DNA of 64,000 nucleotides from Candidatus Mediterraneibacter surreyensis (lineage in GTDB: Bacteria > Bacillota > Clostridia > Lachnospirales > Lachnospiraceae), in contig DWYB01000036.1 of NCBI GenBank assembly GCA_019118885.1, forward strand, positions 1 through 64,000. The letters run 5' to 3'. The translations under genes were made by a program, and so were the position numbers. The notes under the pieces were generated by a model. The model did not search any database, was not told the origin of the DNA, and worked only from the letters and a program-made list of their open reading frames with translations. This document shows, piece by piece, positions 9,360 to 17,024 of this stretch (positions are counted from its first letter, which is position 1; each line of letters opens with the position of its first letter).

Positions 9360-10097
9360 ATGAAGAAGAAAAAGCGCAGAAAGATATGGCCTGTAGTCCT
9401 TTCTGTCCTGACAGCTCTGATACTGCTGGCTGTTGTGGCTGTATTCGGATTCAGAACCCGGACGGTTGAAGTAGAAGGAAATTCTTATTACAGTGACAAT
9501 ACAATCAGCACATGGGTGCAGAATGATAAGTTTTCAGTTAATACGCTGTATATACTGATCAAATATAATTTCCTGAATCCTGATCTCCCTTCAGGAGTAG
9601 AGAAACTGGATGTTTCTCTAAAAGATCCCTGGACTGTCCACGTAAAAGTGGAAGAAAAGGAAATGGCGGGATACGTGGATTACGACGGAGCCTATCTGTA
9701 TTTTGATGAAACGGGGACGGCAGTGCTCAGGAGTAAAAAGGTGATAGAGGGAACTCCGTACATTGAGGGGCTGACATTTGATGAGTCTAAGACGGAAATC
9801 GGAAAGATCCTTCCGGTCGAAGATGACAGTATATTTGACAGAATTGTTGAGCTGTCAAGATATCTCAAAGAATATAAGCTTGCTCCAGACCGTATCTCTT
9901 GTGCAGATGGTGATATCGGAGTATATTTTGGAGGAGTCGAAGTGCTGCTTGGAAACGGCAGTTATGAGGAGAAGCTGCAGCAGGTCGATCCCATTCTGGA
10001 GAAACTTAATGAGCTTTATCCGGACACAGCGGGAACTCTGCACCTGGAAAATTACAATTCGGATTCGAAGTCTATTCGGTTTGTACCGGCGGAGTAA
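9360..10097 (+). CDS. divIB: Cell division protein FtsQ/DivIB
   Basis: This is a bitopic divisome protein of 245 residues. A lysine/arginine-rich cytoplasmic start (MKKKKRRKIWP) leads into one membrane segment at residues 9-28, then a POTRA-type FtsQ domain starting at 'FRTRTVEVEGNSYYSDNTI'. A longer FtsQ/DivIB beta domain follows to the C-terminus. It partners with FtsL and DivIC outside the membrane. The AAAGGAGG site at 9343-9350 fixes the ATG at 9360. The gene ends just before a repeat-rich intergenic stretch, so ftsZ is probably transcribed separately as well as by read-through. Confidence 0.93.
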   Translation: MKKKKRRKIWPVVLSVLTALILLAVVAVFGFRTRTVEVEGNSYYSDNTISTWVQNDKFSVNTLYILIKYNFLNPDLPSGVEKLDVSLKDPWTVHVKVEEKEMAGYVDYDGAYLYFDETGTAVLRSKKVIEGTPYIEGLTFDESKTEIGKILPVEDDSIFDRIVELSRYLKEYKLAPDRISCADGDIGVYFGGVEVLLGNGSYEEKLQQVDPILEKLNELYPDTAGTLHLENYNSDSKSIRFVPAE

Positions 10098-10123
10098 GGG
10101 GCGACTATGGTTTGAGCCTCCGT

Positions 10124-10233
10124 GCGAGCTCGATTACGCTGCGCTTCATCTCGCTTTGGCTAAACGCCGTATGAGTTGAGTACGCCATGCGAGCTCGATT
10201 ACGCTACGCTTCATCTCGCTCCGGCTAAACGCC
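10124..10233 (+). repeat. Two direct repeats of 45 bp between divIB and ftsZ
   Basis: A 45-base unit beginning GCGAGCTCGATTACGCT and ending GGCTAAACGCC occurs at 10124-10168 and again at 10189-10233 with three differences, giving a 65-base period. It is non-coding and GC-rich compared with the AT-rich ftsZ promoter region that follows. The function is unknown; it looks like a lineage-specific intergenic repeat. Confidence 0.8.
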
Positions 10234-10237
10234 AAAT

Positions 10238-10298
10238 ACAGATATATCCATATGACCTGTTGCAAGCAAGCTTGCACAGCTCATATGAATATATCTGT
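10238..10298. repeat. 61-bp imperfect palindrome upstream of ftsZ
   Basis: The left arm begins ACAGATATAT and the right arm ends ATATATCTGT. The arms pair almost to the centre (GCAAGC-AA-GCTTGC) with two mismatches and one bulged base. No T-run follows, so it is not an ordinary terminator. Confidence 0.75.
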
Positions 10299-10356
10299 GC
10301 ATGGCTAGATAGTATTGGAAATAGTATAAAAAATCAGAAAAATAGGAAAAAATCTA

Positions 10357-10412
10357 TTGATTATTTGCCAAAAAGACTATATTATATACTTATTGAATTG
10401 TAACGTTCAATA
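10357..10412 (+). promoter_or_regulatory. Predicted ftsZ promoter and 7-bp inverted repeat
   Basis: A TTGATT box at 10357-10362 and TATTAT at 10380-10385 are separated by 17 bp. Just downstream, TATTGAA (10391-10397) and TTCAATA (10406-10412) form an inverted repeat near the expected transcription start, a possible operator. Nothing here identifies a regulator. Confidence 0.5.
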
Positions 10413-10459
10413 TAAGGGATGTATAAGAGATTAATAAGACGACAAAGGAGGAAATACTC

Positions 10460-11644
10460 TTGTTAGAAATTAAGACCAATGAATCAGAAGCGGCCGCAAG
10501 AATAATTGTTGTCGGAGTAGGCGGCGGCGGAAATAACGCTGTGAACCGCATGATTGATGAACAGATCGCGGGCGTGGAATTTATCGCAGTGAATACAGAT
10601 AAGCAGGCACTTCAGCTCTGTAAGGCGCCGACACTTATGCAGATCGGCGAAAAACTTACGAAAGGCCTTGGTGCAGGTGCACAGCCTGAAGTTGGAGAGA
10701 AAGCGGCTGAAGAAAGTTCAGAAGAGATTTCAGCAGCTCTTAAAGGTGCGGATATGGTGTTCGTTACCTGCGGAATGGGCGGCGGAACAGGTACGGGAGC
10801 AGCTCCGGTGATCGCACGTATCGCCAAAGAGCAGGGAGCTCTCACAGTAGGCGTGGTTACTAAGCCGTTTCGTTTCGAGTCCAAGACAAGGATGCAGAAT
10901 GCGCTGAATGGAATTGATAAATTAAAAGAAAATGTTGACACAATCATTGTAATCCCGAATGATAAACTTCTGGAAGTTGTGGACAGACGCACGACAATGC
11001 CTGAAGCGCTGAAAAAAGCGGACGAGGTGCTTCAGCAGGGTATTCAGGGCATTACTGATCTGATCAATGTGCCGTCTCTGATTAACCTGGATTTCGCAGA
11101 TATCCAGACTGTAATGAAGGACAAGGGTATTGCACATATCGGTATCGGTTCCGGCCGCGGCGACGACAAAGCTCTTGAGGCTGTCAAGGAAGCTGTTGCA
11201 AGTCCGCTGCTTGAGACAACGATTCAGGGGGCTTCGAATGTTATTGTCAATGTATCCGGAGATATTACTCTTATGGATGCTTCTGATGCAGCTGACTATG
11301 TACAGGAGCTTGCAGGAGAAAGCGCAAGCATTATCTTCGGTGCTATGTATGATGATACGAAATCCGATGAATGTACGATCACTGTTATCGCGACAGGCTT
11401 ACATAATGTAGGCGGAAGCGCTTCCAAATTAAAAGCCAGACTGGAAGGCCAGCAGAAGGTCGGCTCCATTCTTCCGAATGGTGAGTCACCGGTGAGAAGT
11501 CGTCTTGATGGAGAAAAGAGGACGACAGGTACAGGAAGCACAGCAAGACCGCAGGGCGGTACGATGCCGACGCTTCAGCCGAGGACGCCATCCAGCAATG
11601 TGAAAGAGCAGTCCATCAAGATTCCGGATTTCTTTAAGAAATAA
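10460..11644 (+). CDS. ftsZ: Cell division GTPase FtsZ
   Basis: FtsZ is the tubulin homologue that forms the cytokinetic ring, 394 residues. The GTP-binding tubulin signature GGGTGTG is at residues 107-113 and '[14 protein letters not shown]' is near the N-terminus. The T7-loop region '[12 protein letters not shown]' that completes the neighbouring active site is near residue 210. A low-complexity linker leads to the C-terminal partner-binding peptide 'IPDFFKK', the docking site for FtsA or SepF. The gene starts with TTG, placed by AAAGGAGG at 10444-10451. ftsA is not adjacent, so SepF or an ftsA elsewhere would be needed for membrane anchoring. Confidence 0.99.
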   Translation: MLEIKTNESEAAARIIVVGVGGGGNNAVNRMIDEQIAGVEFIAVNTDKQALQLCKAPTLMQIGEKLTKGLGAGAQPEVGEKAAEESSEEISAALKGADMVFVTCGMGGGTGTGAAPVIARIAKEQGALTVGVVTKPFRFESKTRMQNALNGIDKLKENVDTIIVIPNDKLLEVVDRRTTMPEALKKADEVLQQGIQGITDLINVPSLINLDFADIQTVMKDKGIAHIGIGSGRGDDKALEAVKEAVASPLLETTIQGASNVIVNVSGDITLMDASDAADYVQELAGESASIIFGAMYDDTKSDECTITVIATGLHNVGGSASKLKARLEGQQKVGSILPNGESPVRSRLDGEKRTTGTGSTARPQGGTMPTLQPRTPSSNVKEQSIKIPDFFKK

Positions 11645-11671
11645 GCATTTATAAAATTATATGAATTTGAG

Positions 11672-11706
11672 ACTCCGTGTAAATATTATTTGCACGGAGT
11701 TTTTTT
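11672..11706 (+). terminator. Intrinsic terminator after ftsZ
   Basis: ACTCCGTGTAAAT (11672-11684) pairs with ATTTGCACGGAGT (11688-11700), a 13-bp stem with one G-U pair and a 3-nt loop, followed directly by six T residues. Confidence 0.93.
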
Positions 11707-11800
11707 GATGGCGATAAACCAAAATACGGGCTCGTCCCGGACGATCGCCACCGTTTACAATTCCGGAAAGTACCTTTTGGGACTTCCGGGGATTTCTATC
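11707..11800. other. Two further inverted repeats between ftsZ terminator and spoIIGA promoter
   Basis: TGGCGAT (11709-11715) pairs with ATCGCCA (11744-11750) around an inner CGGG/CCCG hairpin. A second inverted repeat runs CCGGAA (11763-11768) to TTCCGG (11784-11789). No reading frame is convincing. The role is unknown. Confidence 0.4.
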
Positions 11801-11813
11801 TGAAAAAGAACAC

Positions 11814-11880
11814 TGTCGAAATATATTTTGTCCTTTCTGTCATTATCTGACAAATTTCCATAAGACATAAGCTATATAAT
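11814..11880 (+). promoter_or_regulatory. Predicted Spo0A-dependent promoter of spoIIGA-sigE
   Basis: CTGACA (11847-11852) and TATAAT (11875-11880) are separated by 22 bp. That is the unusual spacing known for the Spo0A-activated sigma-A promoter of B. subtilis spoIIG. A TGTCGAA sequence at 11814-11820 matches the core 0A box, and two weaker copies, TGTCCTT (11829) and TGTCATT (11838), lie between it and the -35. The match is seen in the sequence; control by Spo0A is inferred. Confidence 0.7.
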
Positions 11881-11918
11881 AAATCCCGGATCGTTACCGA
11901 AGGGAGAGAAGATGAAAG

Positions 11919-12719
11919 ATGTACTATGAATTGTACATAGATGTGTTTTTCCTGGAGAACTTTATGATGGACAGTCTTATTCTGCTGCTTACCGGCCGCC
12001 TGTTAAAAAATGGTCGTCCATATGGACGGATTATATTGGGGGGAGCGGTGGGAAGCCTGTTAACCTGTCTTGTGATCGCAAGTCCTCTGCCATCCGCTGT
12101 CAGGATGATCCTTTTTCATATGGCGGTCAACAGTATTATGCTGTTTGCGGCTCTTCGGATCAAAAGCATATCACAGTTTGTAAAAGCATATGTACTGTTG
12201 TATGTATCGGCTGTTCTCCTTGGCGGGATCATGCAGATATTCCGTCCTTATATGCGCTATGCAAGTTTGTTTTATGCGGTGGCATCTGTCAGCTACCTGA
12301 TAGCTCTAAAACTGTGGAGCGTGGCAACACAGATACATAGATGCGGGAGTACGATCCTCGAAATGACTTTGTATACAGATAAAGGTGAAAAACCGGTACG
12401 TGCCCTTCTTGATACGGGAAACCGGCTGTATGACTGTGTTACGGGAGATCCTGTGAGTATCATAGACCCCGGAATCGTGCGTGAGATCACGGATCATCCG
12501 GAATCAGAAAGGGGATTCCGATATATTCCATATCGCTGCATACAGGGAGAGTCGGTTATGAAAGTATTTCGGATCAGAAGAATGTGTGTGCGAACGGACG
12601 GTGATAAGTGGATTGAAAATCCTCTTCTGGGAATAGGGCAAGAAAGTTTATCCGGTGAAGGGGAATATGAAATGATCCTGAATCCGTCGGTATTTTCTGC
12701 ATGCGGGAGTCGTTATTGA
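11919..12719 (+). CDS. spoIIGA: Sigma-E processing aspartic protease SpoIIGA
   Basis: SpoIIGA is the membrane-embedded protease that converts pro-sigma-E to active sigma-E in the mother cell during sporulation. The 266-residue protein has about five membrane segments in its first 140 residues. The C-terminal retropepsin-like domain has the catalytic motif 'LLDTGNRLYDCVTGDPV' near residue 165 (Asp in D-T-G). The length is slightly below that of Bacillus proteins. sigE, its substrate, follows after 39 bp, the canonical spoIIG arrangement. The gene is preceded by a promoter with an apparent 0A box. Confidence 0.95.
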   Translation: MYYELYIDVFFLENFMMDSLILLLTGRLLKNGRPYGRIILGGAVGSLLTCLVIASPLPSAVRMILFHMAVNSIMLFAALRIKSISQFVKAYVLLYVSAVLLGGIMQIFRPYMRYASLFYAVASVSYLIALKLWSVATQIHRCGSTILEMTLYTDKGEKPVRALLDTGNRLYDCVTGDPVSIIDPGIVREITDHPESERGFRYIPYRCIQGESVMKVFRIRRMCVRTDGDKWIENPLLGIGQESLSGEGEYEMILNPSVFSACGSRY

Positions 12720-12758
12720 TAATGAAAGCTAAATAAATCAAATAGAGGAGGAGACCAG

Positions 12759-13499
12759 ATGTTATTTAACACAGCAGTTCCGCATCAGATAAAGATGCGG
12801 ATTATACCGGATATCAGAAATCTGATATTCGGGAAAGGAAAAGAAGTTTATTATATTGGAGGAGCGGAAATACTCCCTCCGCCATTAGAAGGAATAGAAG
12901 AAAAAGAGATGATCCGTTGTCTGGGAACAGAACATGACGAGGAAGCAAAAAAGACTCTGATCGAGCATAATCTGCGCCTGGTGGTATATATAGCAAAGAA
13001 ATTCGACAATACAGGGGTGGGAGTGGAGGATTTGATCTCTATAGGAACAATTGGACTTATCAAGGCGATCAATACTTTTAATCCGACAAAGAAGATCAAA
13101 CTTGCAACTTATGCATCACGCTGTATTGAGAATGAGATCCTTATGTATCTGAGGCGCAACAGCAAGACCAAAATGGAAGTTTCCATAGATGAGCCTCTCA
13201 ACGTAGACTGGGATGGAAATGAGCTGCTCCTGTCAGATATACTGGGAACAGACGAAGATACGATATACCGAGATCTTGAAAACGAGGCGGAGAGAAAGCT
13301 GCTTGTCCGGGCGCTCAATAAACTTTCCAGCCGGGAAAAACTGATTGTTAAGATGAGGTTTGGACTTGATAATCCGGAAGGGCGTGAAAAAACCCAGAAA
13401 GAAGTGGCGGATCTGCTGGGAATCTCACAGTCTTACATTTCCAGGCTGGAAAAGAAGATCATGCAGAGATTAAAAAGAGAGATGGTGCGGTATGAATGA
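12759..13499 (+). CDS. sigE: Sporulation sigma factor pro-sigma-E
   Basis: This is the mother-cell sigma factor of sporulation, 246 residues. The N-terminal pro-sequence of about 27 residues ends at '[15 protein letters not shown]', closely matching the known SpoIIGA cleavage region of pro-sigma-E. Regions 2 ('[20 protein letters not shown]', '[18 protein letters not shown]') and 4 ('[15 protein letters not shown]', helix-turn-helix '[22 protein letters not shown]') are complete. The AGGAGGAG site upstream supports the ATG. It is the last gene of the spoIIG operon here; sigG, often found next in Bacillus and Clostridium, is absent and a structured intergenic region follows. Confidence 0.97.
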   Translation: MLFNTAVPHQIKMRIIPDIRNLIFGKGKEVYYIGGAEILPPPLEGIEEKEMIRCLGTEHDEEAKKTLIEHNLRLVVYIAKKFDNTGVGVEDLISIGTIGLIKAINTFNPTKKIKLATYASRCIENEILMYLRRNSKTKMEVSIDEPLNVDWDGNELLLSDILGTDEDTIYRDLENEAERKLLVRALNKLSSREKLIVKMRFGLDNPEGREKTQKEVADLLGISQSYISRLEKKIMQRLKREMVRYE

Positions 13500-13567
13500 A
13501 ATTCGTGTTTATTGTATAGATTACTCTGCAGAAAACAAAAAAGGGGCTGATCTGAATTACGGACGCC
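13500..13567. other. Left flank of the structured intergenic region
   Basis: This short stretch lies between the sigE stop and the first structured element. No clear terminator is seen here, so the structured block downstream may itself end sigE transcription. Confidence 0.4.
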
Positions 13568-13748
13568 GTGAGAAGCGGATACTGTAACGCCATGATGGCC
13601 CGCTTCTCCTCATCCCCTGGAATCCCTGTAACAAAAAAGCAAATGCTCGTCCATTGGAACTTGCATTTGCTTTTTCTAACAGGGAGAACCCGGTGTATTC
13701 GGAACGCTCCTGCCTTAATTCATGGCTTATACAGTATCCGCTTCTCAC
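13568..13748 (+). repeat. Structured element, copy A (candidate non-coding RNA)
   Basis: An outer helix pairs 13568-13586 with 13730-13748 (19 bp, perfect), and GCCATGA pairs with TCATGGC inside it. A further helix TCCCTGT/ACAGGGA (13623-13629 / 13679-13685) leads to a 13-bp hairpin (13634-13646 / 13663-13675) with a 16-nt loop TCGTCCATTGGAACTT. The unpaired segment CGGAACGCTCCTGCCTTAAT and the 16-nt loop recur identically in the inverted copy B, whereas the helices do not. It could act as RNA or as folded single-stranded DNA. No protein-coding potential is credible. Confidence 0.8.
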
Positions 13749-13750
13749 AG

Positions 13751-13769
13751 CTGACGCATCAGGCGTCAG
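13751..13769. repeat. Small 7-bp hairpin beside copy A
   Basis: CTGACGC (13751-13757) and GCGTCAG (13763-13769) flank a 5-nt loop. No comparable hairpin is seen at the mirrored place next to copy B, although the flanking sequence is related. Confidence 0.6.
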
Positions 13770-13799
13770 ACTTTCTGGTTATCCGCAGCGTATCCTATC

Positions 13800-13881
13800 A
13801 ACAAACATTCATAAAAACGGGAAGAAATAGGGGCTTTCTCGATAAAGCTCCACTCTCGTCCTGTTTTTATGAGTATTTGTT
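13800..13881. repeat. Central palindrome of the structured block
   Basis: Bases 13800-13822 pair with 13859-13881 over 23 positions (two wobbles, one mismatch). An inner hairpin GGGGCTTT/AAAGCTCC has a CTCGAT loop near 13840. This is the symmetry axis between inverted copies A and B, and the flanks on either side are also recognisably related. Confidence 0.75.
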
Positions 13882-13931
13882 CAGAAATCTTTGTGATGAC
13901 CGGACGTAAAACGATCAGACCGGATGAGGCA

Positions 13932-14118
13932 GCAGAAAAAAGGGAAACTGCGTGAGCCATGCATTAAGGCAGGAGCGTTCCGAAAAGCATTTGTTCTGGA
14001 TGTTAGGTGAAAGGAAATGCAAGTTCCAATGGACGAGCATTTCCTTTCGCCGTTACATCCATTCAAATCTTTGAGGTGGAGCGGGCCTGCATGGCGATGC
14101 AGTTTCCCTTTTTTCTGC
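13932..14118 (-). repeat. Structured element, copy B (inverted relative to copy A)
   Basis: The outer helix pairs 13932-13951 with 14099-14118 (20 bp, perfect) but its sequence is unrelated to that of copy A. GCCATGCA pairs with TGCATGGC (13956-13963 / 14088-14095). Helix TGGATGT/ACATCCA (13997-14003 / 14055-14061) and hairpin 14009-14020 / 14037-14048 enclose the same 16-nt loop as copy A, read on the minus strand. The minus-strand sequence of 13963-13982 repeats the conserved CGGAACGCTCCTGCCTTAAT. Different stems with kept pairing are what compensatory change in a functional structure looks like. Confidence 0.8.
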
Positions 14119-14183
14119 GTCAGCATATCTATCTGATATTTTTTACTCGAAACATCACATGATCTCTGTTACAAACACGAATT

Positions 14184-15905
14184 TTACATATTATAATAAT
14201 GTGCATAAATCCCATTCTGTCTGAGCAGAGACTCGTGTGTTCCCCGCTCGGCGATTCCATCCTCGGTGATGACGATGATTTCATCTGCGTTTCGTATGGT
14301 AGACAGGCGGTGAGCGATTGTGATGGTCGTCCGGTTTTTGGACAACTCTTCCAGACTCTGCTGGATCCAGCGTTCGCTCTCATTATCCAGGGCACTGGTT
14401 GCTTCGTCCAGGATGAGGATGGGCGGATTTTTCAGAAAGACACGGGCGATAGAGATACGCTGCTTCTGTCCTCCGGAAAGGCGGGCGCCGCGTTCTCCCA
14501 CGAAGGTATCATAGCCGTCCGGCAGTTCTTCGATGAAATCGTGAATATTAGCTCTTTTTGCAGCTTCGACGATCTCGTCCATGGTTGCTCCCGGTTTTCC
14601 GTATGCTATATTTTCCCGTATTGTCCCGGAGAAGAGGTAAACATCCTGTTGTACCATTCCGATCTGGCTTCTAAGAGACTTCAGTGTCAATGTGCGGACG
14701 TCTTTGCCGTCAATGGTGACCCGTCCTCCGGTTACATCGTAAAATCTTGGAAGGAGAGAGCAGATGGTTGTCTTTCCGCTTCCTGAAGGACCGACAAGAG
14801 CGATAGATTTGCCTGCCGGAATCTCAAAAGAAACATGAGACAGAACGGATGTATTGTCATCACTGTAATGGAAAGAAACATCTTCATAGCTGACGCGGCC
14901 CTTTACATTGACGAGCGGCTTTGCATCCGGTGCGTCCACGATTTCCGGCTCTGTTTCCATTACGTCAAGGAAACGGCGGAAACCTGCCAGCCCTTTCTGC
15001 ATCATTTCAATCAGCTCTACCAGGATCTGAATAGGACTTATAAATATACTGATATACAGGGCGTACATTGCCAGATCAACGGCGTCCATCAGTCCGTGAG
15101 CAATGAGCCAGCCGCCGAAGACCAGAGTCACAAGATACATCATGCCCTGGAAGAACAGGTTCCAGCCCATGAAATTTCCCATGCAGTTGTAATTATCCCT
15201 TTTGGAAATGAGGAAAGCGTGATTGCTCTTTTTGAACTTCTCGCGTTCAATGTCCTCGTTGGCAAAAGACTGCACCACACGGATGCCTGCCAGTGTATCC
15301 TGCAGGCTCGAGTTTACATCTCCGATTTTTCTCCGGTTTTCCATAAAGGTTTCCTGCATACGCTGGTTCTGTCGAAAAGAAAAAATGAACATGCACAGAA
15401 CGAGAACTACAAGCGGAAGAGCCAGCCTCCAGTTGATAAGGAAGAGGAAGATAAAGGAGCCGATGATCTTCACCAGAGAGATGAAGAGGTTTTCCGGTCC
15501 ATGATGCGCAAATTCCGCGATGTCGAACAAGTCCGATACAAGCTTGCTCATCATCTGCCCCGAGTTATTCTGACTGTAATAGGAAAAAGAAAGTTTTTCA
15601 TAATGATCGAAGAGCTGCTGGCGCATATCCCTCTCCATATTGGCTCCCATCATGTGGCCCTGATAACTTACGTAATATTTGCACAGGCTCTGGAGAATAT
15701 ACATGACCAGCAGTCCGGCGGCGATCCATGGCAGAGCATGCAGGATTGTGCTGCTGTCGCGTGTGAACAGTGTGTTTGTCATGGTGCGCAGGATCTGCGG
15801 GTACGCAAGATCCACGATACTGATAAAAGCCGCACATATGAGGTCAATAAAAAAGACCGTCTTGTACGGCGCGTAATAATCTATGAATTTTCTGATCGTG
15901 TGCAT
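14184..15905 (-). CDS. ABC exporter, fused membrane and ATPase domains (MsbA/MdlB type)
   Basis: This is a half-size ABC exporter of 573 residues that would work as a dimer in the cytoplasmic membrane. The N-terminal six-helix exporter domain (about residues 15-310) is followed by the nucleotide-binding domain. That domain has Walker A 'GPSGSGKTT' near 370, Q-loop 'IGMVQQDVYLFSG', signature 'LSGGQKQR' near 472, Walker B 'ILILDEATSALD' near 495 and H-loop 'IAHRLSTI'. The ATG is placed by GGAGTG in a good position. It is convergent with sigE across the structured intergenic block and divergent from the next gene. The substrate cannot be deduced; lipid or drug export is typical of the subfamily. 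Confidence 0.92.
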   Translation of the reverse strand: MHTIRKFIDYYAPYKTVFFIDLICAAFISIVDLAYPQILRTMTNTLFTRDSSTILHALPWIAAGLLVMYILQSLCKYYVSYQGHMMGANMERDMRQQLFDHYEKLSFSYYSQNNSGQMMSKLVSDLFDIAEFAHHGPENLFISLVKIIGSFIFLFLINWRLALPLVVLVLCMFIFSFRQNQRMQETFMENRRKIGDVNSSLQDTLAGIRVVQSFANEDIEREKFKKSNHAFLISKRDNYNCMGNFMGWNLFFQGMMYLVTLVFGGWLIAHGLMDAVDLAMYALYISIFISPIQILVELIEMMQKGLAGFRRFLDVMETEPEIVDAPDAKPLVNVKGRVSYEDVSFHYSDDNTSVLSHVSFEIPAGKSIALVGPSGSGKTTICSLLPRFYDVTGGRVTIDGKDVRTLTLKSLRSQIGMVQQDVYLFSGTIRENIAYGKPGATMDEIVEAAKRANIHDFIEELPDGYDTFVGERGARLSGGQKQRISIARVFLKNPPILILDEATSALDNESERWIQQSLEELSKNRTTITIAHRLSTIRNADEIIVITEDGIAERGTHESLLRQNGIYAHYYNM

Positions 15906-15964
15906 GATGTCACTCCTTTTTATCTGAATTATTGACTACACAATCTTAGCATATCATTTTATGC

Positions 15965-15994
15965 TTGACAAGGTATCGCGACCTGTAATATTGT
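15965..15994 (+). promoter_or_regulatory. Predicted promoter of the dus gene
   Basis: A perfect TTGACA at 15965-15970 is followed after 18 bp by TATTGT (15989-15994); a TAATAT three bases earlier is the alternative -10. Confidence 0.5.
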
Positions 15995-16031
15995 AGTGCA
16001 GAACGACCGCAAGAACAGGAGTGAGCATAAG

Positions 16032-16973
16032 ATGAGACTTTACCTCGCCCCCCTGGAGGGGATTACCGGATGGATCTTTCGCAATGCCGTCAGTCAGTGT
16101 TTCGGAGGATTTGATAAATATTTCGTACCATTTATACGACCAAACCAGATGGGACATTTAAGCGCCAGGGAAAAGAAAGATATCCTGCCGGATCACAATC
16201 GGAATATGTATACGGTGCCGCAGATCCTTACGAACAGAGCAGATGATTTTATACGGACTGCGAAGAAGCTTAAGGAGTACGGTTATCGTGAGATTAATCT
16301 GAATCTGGGATGTCCTTCCAGGACGGTAGTGACGAAAGGAAGAGGAGCAGGATTTCTTGCATATCCGGATAAACTGGACGCTTTTCTGGAGGAGATATTC
16401 AGAGTGTGCGATGTGGAGATATCAATTAAGACAAGACTTGGAATGGAAGATCCGGAAGAGTTCTTCCGGCTGCTTGAGATATATAACAAATATCCTGTGC
16501 ACGAACTGATCGTCCATCCCCGTGTGCAGAAAGATTTTTACAGGAATACGCCGGACAGGAAGATGTTTGGAGAGATGCTGCCAAAGAGCAGAAGCCCGGT
16601 CTGCTATAACGGAGATATATTTACACCCGAGGATTATAAGAGATTCATGGGCGAGTTTCCGAATGTGCAGTGTATTATGACCGGAAGAGGAGTGTTGGCC
16701 GATCCGGCACTGGGCAGACGGATTCGGGGCGGCGAAAGGGCGGACAAAGAGGAACTTCACCGATTCCATGATATGCTGTACAGGGGATACTGTGAAGAAA
16801 TGTCCGGTGACAGGACGATTCTATATAAAATGAAAGAACTCTGGACCTATCTTGCCCCTGCCTTTACAAACGGTAAGAAATATGCAAAAAAGATCAAAAA
16901 GGCAGAAAAATGTGTGGTTTATGAAAGTGTTATAGATGAATTATTTGAAAAAGAAGAGATCATTACGTCCTGA
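16032..16973 (+). CDS. dus: tRNA-dihydrouridine synthase
   Basis: This is an FMN-dependent TIM-barrel enzyme that reduces uridine to dihydrouridine in tRNA D-loops. From the ATG at 16032 (AGGAGTG eight bases upstream) the product is 313 residues beginning 'MRLYLAPLEGITG'; the in-frame GTG at 15996 lacks support. The catalytic cysteine lies in 'NLNLGCPSRTVVTKGRGAGF' near residue 95, followed by 'SIKTRLGMED' and 'VHPRVQKDFY'. The FMN phosphate-binding 'MTGRGVLADPAL' is near residue 217. It belongs to a short DusC/Dus-like clade, and which uridine it modifies is not predictable. It stands alone between divergent and convergent neighbours. Confidence 0.93.
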   Translation: MRLYLAPLEGITGWIFRNAVSQCFGGFDKYFVPFIRPNQMGHLSAREKKDILPDHNRNMYTVPQILTNRADDFIRTAKKLKEYGYREINLNLGCPSRTVVTKGRGAGFLAYPDKLDAFLEEIFRVCDVEISIKTRLGMEDPEEFFRLLEIYNKYPVHELIVHPRVQKDFYRNTPDRKMFGEMLPKSRSPVCYNGDIFTPEDYKRFMGEFPNVQCIMTGRGVLADPALGRRIRGGERADKEELHRFHDMLYRGYCEEMSGDRTILYKMKELWTYLAPAFTNGKKYAKKIKKAEKCVVYESVIDELFEKEEIITS

Positions 16974-16999
16974 TATCAGGATATAATGGTCTCTTTCTT
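16951..16999. terminator. Convergent terminator overlapping the end of dus
   Basis: Bases 16951-16973, including the last dus codons and its TGA, pair with 16976-16999 with few mismatches, and a T-rich tail follows. It lies between converging dus and pyrG and probably works in both directions. Confidence 0.75.
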
Positions 17000-17024
17000 T
17001 CTAAGTTTTAAGTTATTTCGCATA

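Noticed and set aside
12720-12758. Separate promoter for sigE
   Set aside because: The 39-bp gap holds only the ribosome-binding site; no -10/-35 pair was found, and the gene is read from the spoIIGA promoter.
13568-13909. Apparent 113-residue and smaller open frames inside the structured block
   Set aside because: They cross perfect inverted repeats, have similar mirror-image frames on the other strand, no convincing ribosome-binding site and no recognisable protein features; the nucleotide structure explains the sequence better.
14835-15935. Long plus-strand open frame (366 codons) antisense to the ABC exporter
   Set aside because: The minus strand encodes an intact ABC exporter with all motifs; the antisense frame is a by-product of codon bias.
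16951-17024. Attenuator for pyrG at its 3' side
   Set aside because: The hairpin lies downstream of pyrG and overlaps the dus stop codon, so it is a shared terminator between converging genes.
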